Both the position numbers and the translations under genes were made by a program. A model generated the notes under the pieces. That model ran no database searches, was not told the DNA's origin, and was given only the letters and a program-made list of their open reading frames with translations. Below, piece after piece: positions 51,394-54,508 of a DNA stretch of 54,508 nt. Numbering within the stretch: position 1 is the stretch's first letter; every line of letters begins with the position of its first letter. The stretch comes from an uncultured Verrucomicrobia subdivision 3 bacterium (GTDB taxonomy: Bacteria; Verrucomicrobiota; Verrucomicrobiia; Limisphaerales; UBA11358). Where the stretch lies: contig CAIZWI010000193.1 of NCBI GenBank assembly GCA_903936645.1, forward strand, positions 1 to 54,508, written 5' to 3'.

Positions 51394-53346
51394 ATGCTCT
51401 TCTGCGTGCGCGCTTGGATTTTACTGTCCGCCCTCCTGGTCGGCGGCGGGTGGATTTTGTCCGCCGTGCATCAATTAAACCGCCCCGGCTACCTGGGGCT
51501 GTTCTTGCTCGGCGGCCTCCTGGCCGTCTGGGCTGTGCGCCAGTCAGCCGCCGCCCCGGGCGCTTTCCCGCGGGCCGCCCGTAAAATCTGGCGCCGGTGG
51601 CGGCGGCCGCTGCCCTTCCTGTTTCTCGCGCTGGTCCTCATGTCCCTGGCCGCCGGTTGGCTGCATTGCCCCAACAATGGCGATTCCAATTCCTACCGGA
51701 TTCCCCGGGTCTTTCACTGGCTGGGCCACGAACAATGGCATTGGATTCACAGTCTGGACGAACGCCTGAACATCGTCGGTTGCGGTTATGAATGGCTGGC
51801 CGCTCCCATCATGCTGTTCACCCGCAGTGATGGATATATTTTCCTCGTCAACACGCTCGCCTTTGCCCTGCTGCCGGGGTTGATCTTCAGTGTGTTCACC
51901 CGGCTCGGTGTGCCCAGCCGCGTGGCCTGGTGGTGGATGTGGCTGCTGCCCTCGGGTTGGTGTTACGCCATGCAGGCCGCCTCGGATGTGAATGATAGTT
52001 TTGCCGTGATTTATGCCCTGGCCGCCGTGGATTTGGCCCTGCGCGGCATCGCCCGCAAAAACGTGTCAGACCTCTGGCTCTCGCTGCTCGCCGCCGCCCT
52101 GTTGACCGGCACCAAACAAACCTCCATTCCCCTAGTGGTGCTCTGGGCCATCGCCATCGGACCCGGGGTCGGACTCCTGCTGCGCCGGCCCCTGGGAACT
52201 CTGCTCACGAGCCTGGCCGGTTTGCTCGTTTCCGCCCTGCCGCTGGCCATTTTCAACCTCCGCCACACCGGCGTTTGGACCGGCCTGTCGCCGAACTTGA
52301 CGCCCACCTCGCCCTTGTATGGCACGCTGCCCACCTCGCCCTTTTGGTCCGTGCTGGGCAACCTCTTTTGCCTGCCGGTGCAAAATCTGAAACCCCCGGT
52401 GTTTCCCTGGACCGCCCGCTGGGGGGCCATGCTCGATCGGTTTTTACAAACCCCCTTCGGCCACCATTTTTCGTCCTTCGAAGCCTTCGGCGCCCTGAGT
52501 TCCGGCACCTCCGAAACCAACGCCGGCATTGGTTTGTCCCTTTGCGTGTTTACCCTGGTTTCGGTGCTGGCCGCCCTCGGCTGGCGCGGCCGTTATGCCC
52601 CGGTTGCCGTGACTGCACCCCGCTTCCAAATCGGGTTGTTGCGGTGGGTGCCGTTCCTGTTGCTGCTCGTGTTCATGGCCAAAGTGGTTTCATACCAGAA
52701 CGCCCGCCAGTTGGGACCTTATTATGTGTTTTTCTTCCCCTGCCTGCTCGTCGCGCCCGGTCACCTGACCCTGGTGCGCCAGCAATGGTGGCGGATAATG
52801 GCCGTGCTGGTCATGCTCAGCACCGCCTTCTTGCTCGTGGTCGCGCGCAACCGTCCCTTGTTCCCCGCCCGCACGCTCATCACCCAAATCGAGGCAAAAT
52901 ATCCGCATGCGTCGGGCCTTACCAAAAGCCTGGACACCTTCTTCTGGATTTCCGTCGTGGAAAACACCCGGGCCTTCATCGCGCATTCCGTGCCGCCCAA
53001 TGAACCCGTCATTGGCTATGCCACCGACTGGTCCACGCTCGAACCTGCCATGTGGCTGCCCTTCGGCCAGCGCCGGGTGGAACGCGTGCTCCCCACCGAT
53101 TCTCCCGCGGAATTGCGCCGGCAGAACATCCATTATGTGTATGTGGATTTTACCGCCCTCCACCTGCCCGGGCAGCCGCCCGAAACCATTGAACACTGGA
53201 TGGCCCAGCGCGCCGGCCGCCTCGTGGATCAAATGGATTTAAGTGCCGATCCGGTCAATCACCGGCTCATGGTGGGCAGTGACACCGTGGCCGAAGCCGT
53301 GCGCCTTTATCTGGTCCAGTTGCCCGGCGCGACTGGCAGCCCATAA
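51394..53346 (+). CDS. Large membrane protein, glycosyltransferase-like, function unknown
   Basis: This 650-residue protein has about 11-12 hydrophobic segments followed by a soluble C-terminal domain (~500-640). The first large loop holds NNGDSNSYRIPRVFHWLGHEQWHW; the Asp there could be the catalytic acid of a GT-C-fold transferase. The C-terminal part includes VIGYATDWSTLEPAMWLPFG and IHYVYVDFTALHLPG. I do not recognise a named family beyond GT-C resemblance. It follows the ArnT-like gene by 6 bases and ends the plus-strand operon 16 bases before a convergent GT2. Confidence 0.65.
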   Translation: MLFCVRAWILLSALLVGGGWILSAVHQLNRPGYLGLFLLGGLLAVWAVRQSAAAPGAFPRAARKIWRRWRRPLPFLFLALVLMSLAAGWLHCPNNGDSNSYRIPRVFHWLGHEQWHWIHSLDERLNIVGCGYEWLAAPIMLFTRSDGYIFLVNTLAFALLPGLIFSVFTRLGVPSRVAWWWMWLLPSGWCYAMQAASDVNDSFAVIYALAAVDLALRGIARKNVSDLWLSLLAAALLTGTKQTSIPLVVLWAIAIGPGVGLLLRRPLGTLLTSLAGLLVSALPLAIFNLRHTGVWTGLSPNLTPTSPLYGTLPTSPFWSVLGNLFCLPVQNLKPPVFPWTARWGAMLDRFLQTPFGHHFSSFEAFGALSSGTSETNAGIGLSLCVFTLVSVLAALGWRGRYAPVAVTAPRFQIGLLRWVPFLLLLVFMAKVVSYQNARQLGPYYVFFFPCLLVAPGHLTLVRQQWWRIMAVLVMLSTAFLLVVARNRPLFPARTLITQIEAKYPHASGLTKSLDTFFWISVVENTRAFIAHSVPPNEPVIGYATDWSTLEPAMWLPFGQRRVERVLPTDSPAELRRQNIHYVYVDFTALHLPGQPPETIEHWMAQRAGRLVDQMDLSADPVNHRLMVGSDTVAEAVRLYLVQLPGATGSP

Positions 53347-53362
53347 GCCCGCCCGGGCTTGC

Positions 53363-54199
53363 TTACAACCGGTTCCACCAAACCGCCGTCGGTTTCGCCA
53401 CGTCGAAGCGCGTCCGCTGGCCGGGGTTTTTTAGGGTGTAAATCTCGTAGCTCATGGGCTTGAGCGAAAAATGGCCGCTCGCCAGCCGGCGCACACGGTG
53501 ATGCACGACCCACAGTGGCTTGAATAATTTCACCCAGCCGGGGATCATGTTGTCGGTCTCGGCTTTTTCCCGGATGGCATTGGGCCGTAAATTCATATTC
53601 TCCCCAGTGTCCGCGAAACTGGACGTGAGGTGGTTGGACGCCGCTATCGAAATCCCGTTATTCATCAATGACCGCACCCAGTGAAAGTCGCCCAAATCCC
53701 GCCACTTCGTGTCAAAATAAAGTCCGCGCTCATGGATCACCCGGCGGCGGATAAAGATCGAGCTCGTCAGCACCGGAAACCGGTACCACACATGCCACGG
53801 ATGCGGCACCATCGAATGCCGGTGGCAAATGTATTTGCCCTCGCCATCCACCACCAGCGAACCCGCCAGCAGCACGTCCACCTCCGGATGCTGCGCAAAA
53901 TAGTCATGAACGAATTGGAGTGCGCCCGGCAGGTATTGCTCGTCGCAATTCAAATACGCCAGGATGTCGCCCGTCGCCCGGCGATACCCCCGGTTCACCG
54001 CGTCGTACATGCCCTTGTCTTTTTCGATGAACGCCTTCACCCGCGTGTCCTGCGCCAGCCACTCCGGCGTGCCGTCGTCGGAACAGGAATCCTGAACAAT
54101 GTGTTCGACTTGCACCCCGGTCTGATCCGCCACGGAGGCAATGCAGAGCTTGAGCCAGGCGGAATTGCGAAAACTGGGGGTGATGATGGAAATAAGCAT
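53363..54199 (-). CDS. GT2 family glycosyltransferase
   Basis: From the ATG at 54199 this gives 278 residues beginning MLISIITPSFRN, the usual GT-A opening; a 9-residue extension to 54226 adds only a basic, unlikely N-terminus. It has VQDSCSDDGTPEWL, KGMYDAVNRGYRRATGDILAYLNCDEQYLPGAL (the acidic metal-binding motif is here NCDE) and RDLGDFHWVRSL. It resembles the bacterial WcaA/colanic-acid type GT2 enzymes that act in EPS or O-antigen assembly. It has no membrane segment. Confidence 0.9.
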   Translation of the reverse strand: MLISIITPSFRNSAWLKLCIASVADQTGVQVEHIVQDSCSDDGTPEWLAQDTRVKAFIEKDKGMYDAVNRGYRRATGDILAYLNCDEQYLPGALQFVHDYFAQHPEVDVLLAGSLVVDGEGKYICHRHSMVPHPWHVWYRFPVLTSSIFIRRRVIHERGLYFDTKWRDLGDFHWVRSLMNNGISIAASNHLTSSFADTGENMNLRPNAIREKAETDNMIPGWVKLFKPLWVVHHRVRRLASGHFSLKPMSYEIYTLKNPGQRTRFDVAKPTAVWWNRL

Positions 54200-54338
54200 G
54201 GGGCAATGGCGGTTAACCGAGCGCAATCATGGCCGCCCGGCGGTGGCTCCGGACCAGCGATAAGATGTGGCAACGCAACATAGATTTAATTCGAGCCGTC
54301 TATCATTCGATTTTACGCTCCAAAATTCAACCCTAGAA
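54200..54338. other. Intergenic region between acyltransferase and GT2
   Basis: These 139 bases hold no open frame with coding character and no clear hairpin. The part near 54270-54340 is AT-rich, but I could not find a well-spaced -35/-10 pair on the minus strand. Confidence 0.4.
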
Positions 54339-54508
54339 TTATCTGCCGCCCGGTTCAAACCGGTGCCGGTGCCCCATTTGGAGGCACCGGCTTTCCAAAT
54401 ACTTCCACGAGATGGTTGCCGCGCCCGCCGTGGCCACCAGCGACAACGTCACCGCTCCCACCGCCGTCCAGCTAACCACCGGATAATAAACCTGGGCCCG
54501 ATGGTAAA
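54339..54508 (-). CDS. Acyltransferase-3 (OafA/YrhL-like), C-terminal fragment at window edge
   Basis: On the minus strand the frame is open from the window end to a TAA at 54341-54339, giving about 56 residues. It contains one hydrophobic helix, WTAVGAVTLSLVATAGAAT, then ISWKYLESRCLQMGHRHRF. That pairing of a last transmembrane helix with an S-x-x-Y-x-E stretch and a basic tail is how acyltransferase-3 proteins end. Such enzymes O-acetylate surface glycans, which fits the neighbouring glycosyltransferases. The start and most of the protein lie outside the window. Confidence 0.6.
   Translation of the reverse strand, partial: YHRAQVYYPVVSWTAVGAVTLSLVATAGAATISWKYLESRCLQMGHRHRFEPGGR

Noticed and set aside
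1..54508. PEP-CTERM type sorting signals on the secreted pectin enzymes
   Set aside because: I looked at the C-termini of the exported proteins and found no P-E-P plus transmembrane plus basic-tail arrangement, so exosortase substrates are not in this window.

Overview
The window is GC-rich and almost wholly coding: about 41 protein genes, no rRNA or tRNA seen, no CRISPR array and no insertion sequence. The gene set points to a Verrucomicrobiota bacterium, probably a soil or freshwater polysaccharide degrader of the Pedosphaera/Limisphaerales kind. The clues are a paired DUF1549/DUF1553 cytochrome and DUF1501 protein, an exosortase with an EpsI-like partner, a cdaA-cdaR-glmM block, a DUF3826 protein, and lyases ending in a GDGYT-type tail. 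This placement is inferred from gene content only.

Region 1 (1-23841) is a plant cell-wall (pectin) utilisation locus. Thirteen plus-strand genes (1-19539) are packed with 4-base overlaps or gaps of at most 10 bases. They encode two tandem pectate lyase-like proteins, an MFS transporter, a DapA-family aldolase/lyase, an (alpha/alpha)6 glycosidase, a large beta-helix plus barrel protein, an apiosidase-like DUF5060/DUF5605 protein, a GH67/GH115-like protein, a GH127 beta-L-arabinofuranosidase, a GH43-like enzyme, a DUF3826 protein, a Gfo/Idh/MocA oxidoreductase and a GPH-type sugar:cation symporter. Facing them on the minus strand are a sialidase-fold protein and a GH78 alpha-L-rhamnosidase with its own probable promoter. 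The enzyme set fits rhamnogalacturonan and its arabinose, apiose, rhamnose and uronate side chains. No SusC/SusD pair and no regulator lies inside the window.

Region 2 (24152-31714) starts with recQ, an SDR and a Nudix hydrolase. It then holds a four-gene nucleotide-sugar cassette: UDP-sugar dehydrogenase, epimerase/dehydratase, C-methyltransferase with N-terminal zinc-site cysteines, and a cupin.

Region 3 (31729-38604, minus strand) is one run: exosortase, EpsI-like protein, polyprenyl sugar-phosphate transferase, folP, cdaA (c-di-AMP synthase), cdaR/ybbR-like and glmM. It links exopolysaccharide and protein-sorting genes with c-di-AMP and amino-sugar synthesis. A WecG/TagA transferase and a divergent GT4 glycosyltransferase follow.

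Region 4 (40894-46912, minus strand) holds the DUF1549/DUF1553-DUF1501 pair and a stand-alone 708-residue protein. That protein joins a ferritin-like DUF455 domain, with a complete set of di-iron ligands, to a C-terminal ATP-grasp domain. It is the strongest candidate here for undescribed chemistry.

Region 5 (47138-53346, plus strand) is a lipid-linked sugar operon: GtrB-like GT2, GtrA, an FAD amine-oxidase/UGM-like oxidoreductase and two large membrane glycosyltransferase-like proteins. A minus-strand GT2 and the C-terminal end of an acyltransferase-3 gene close the window.
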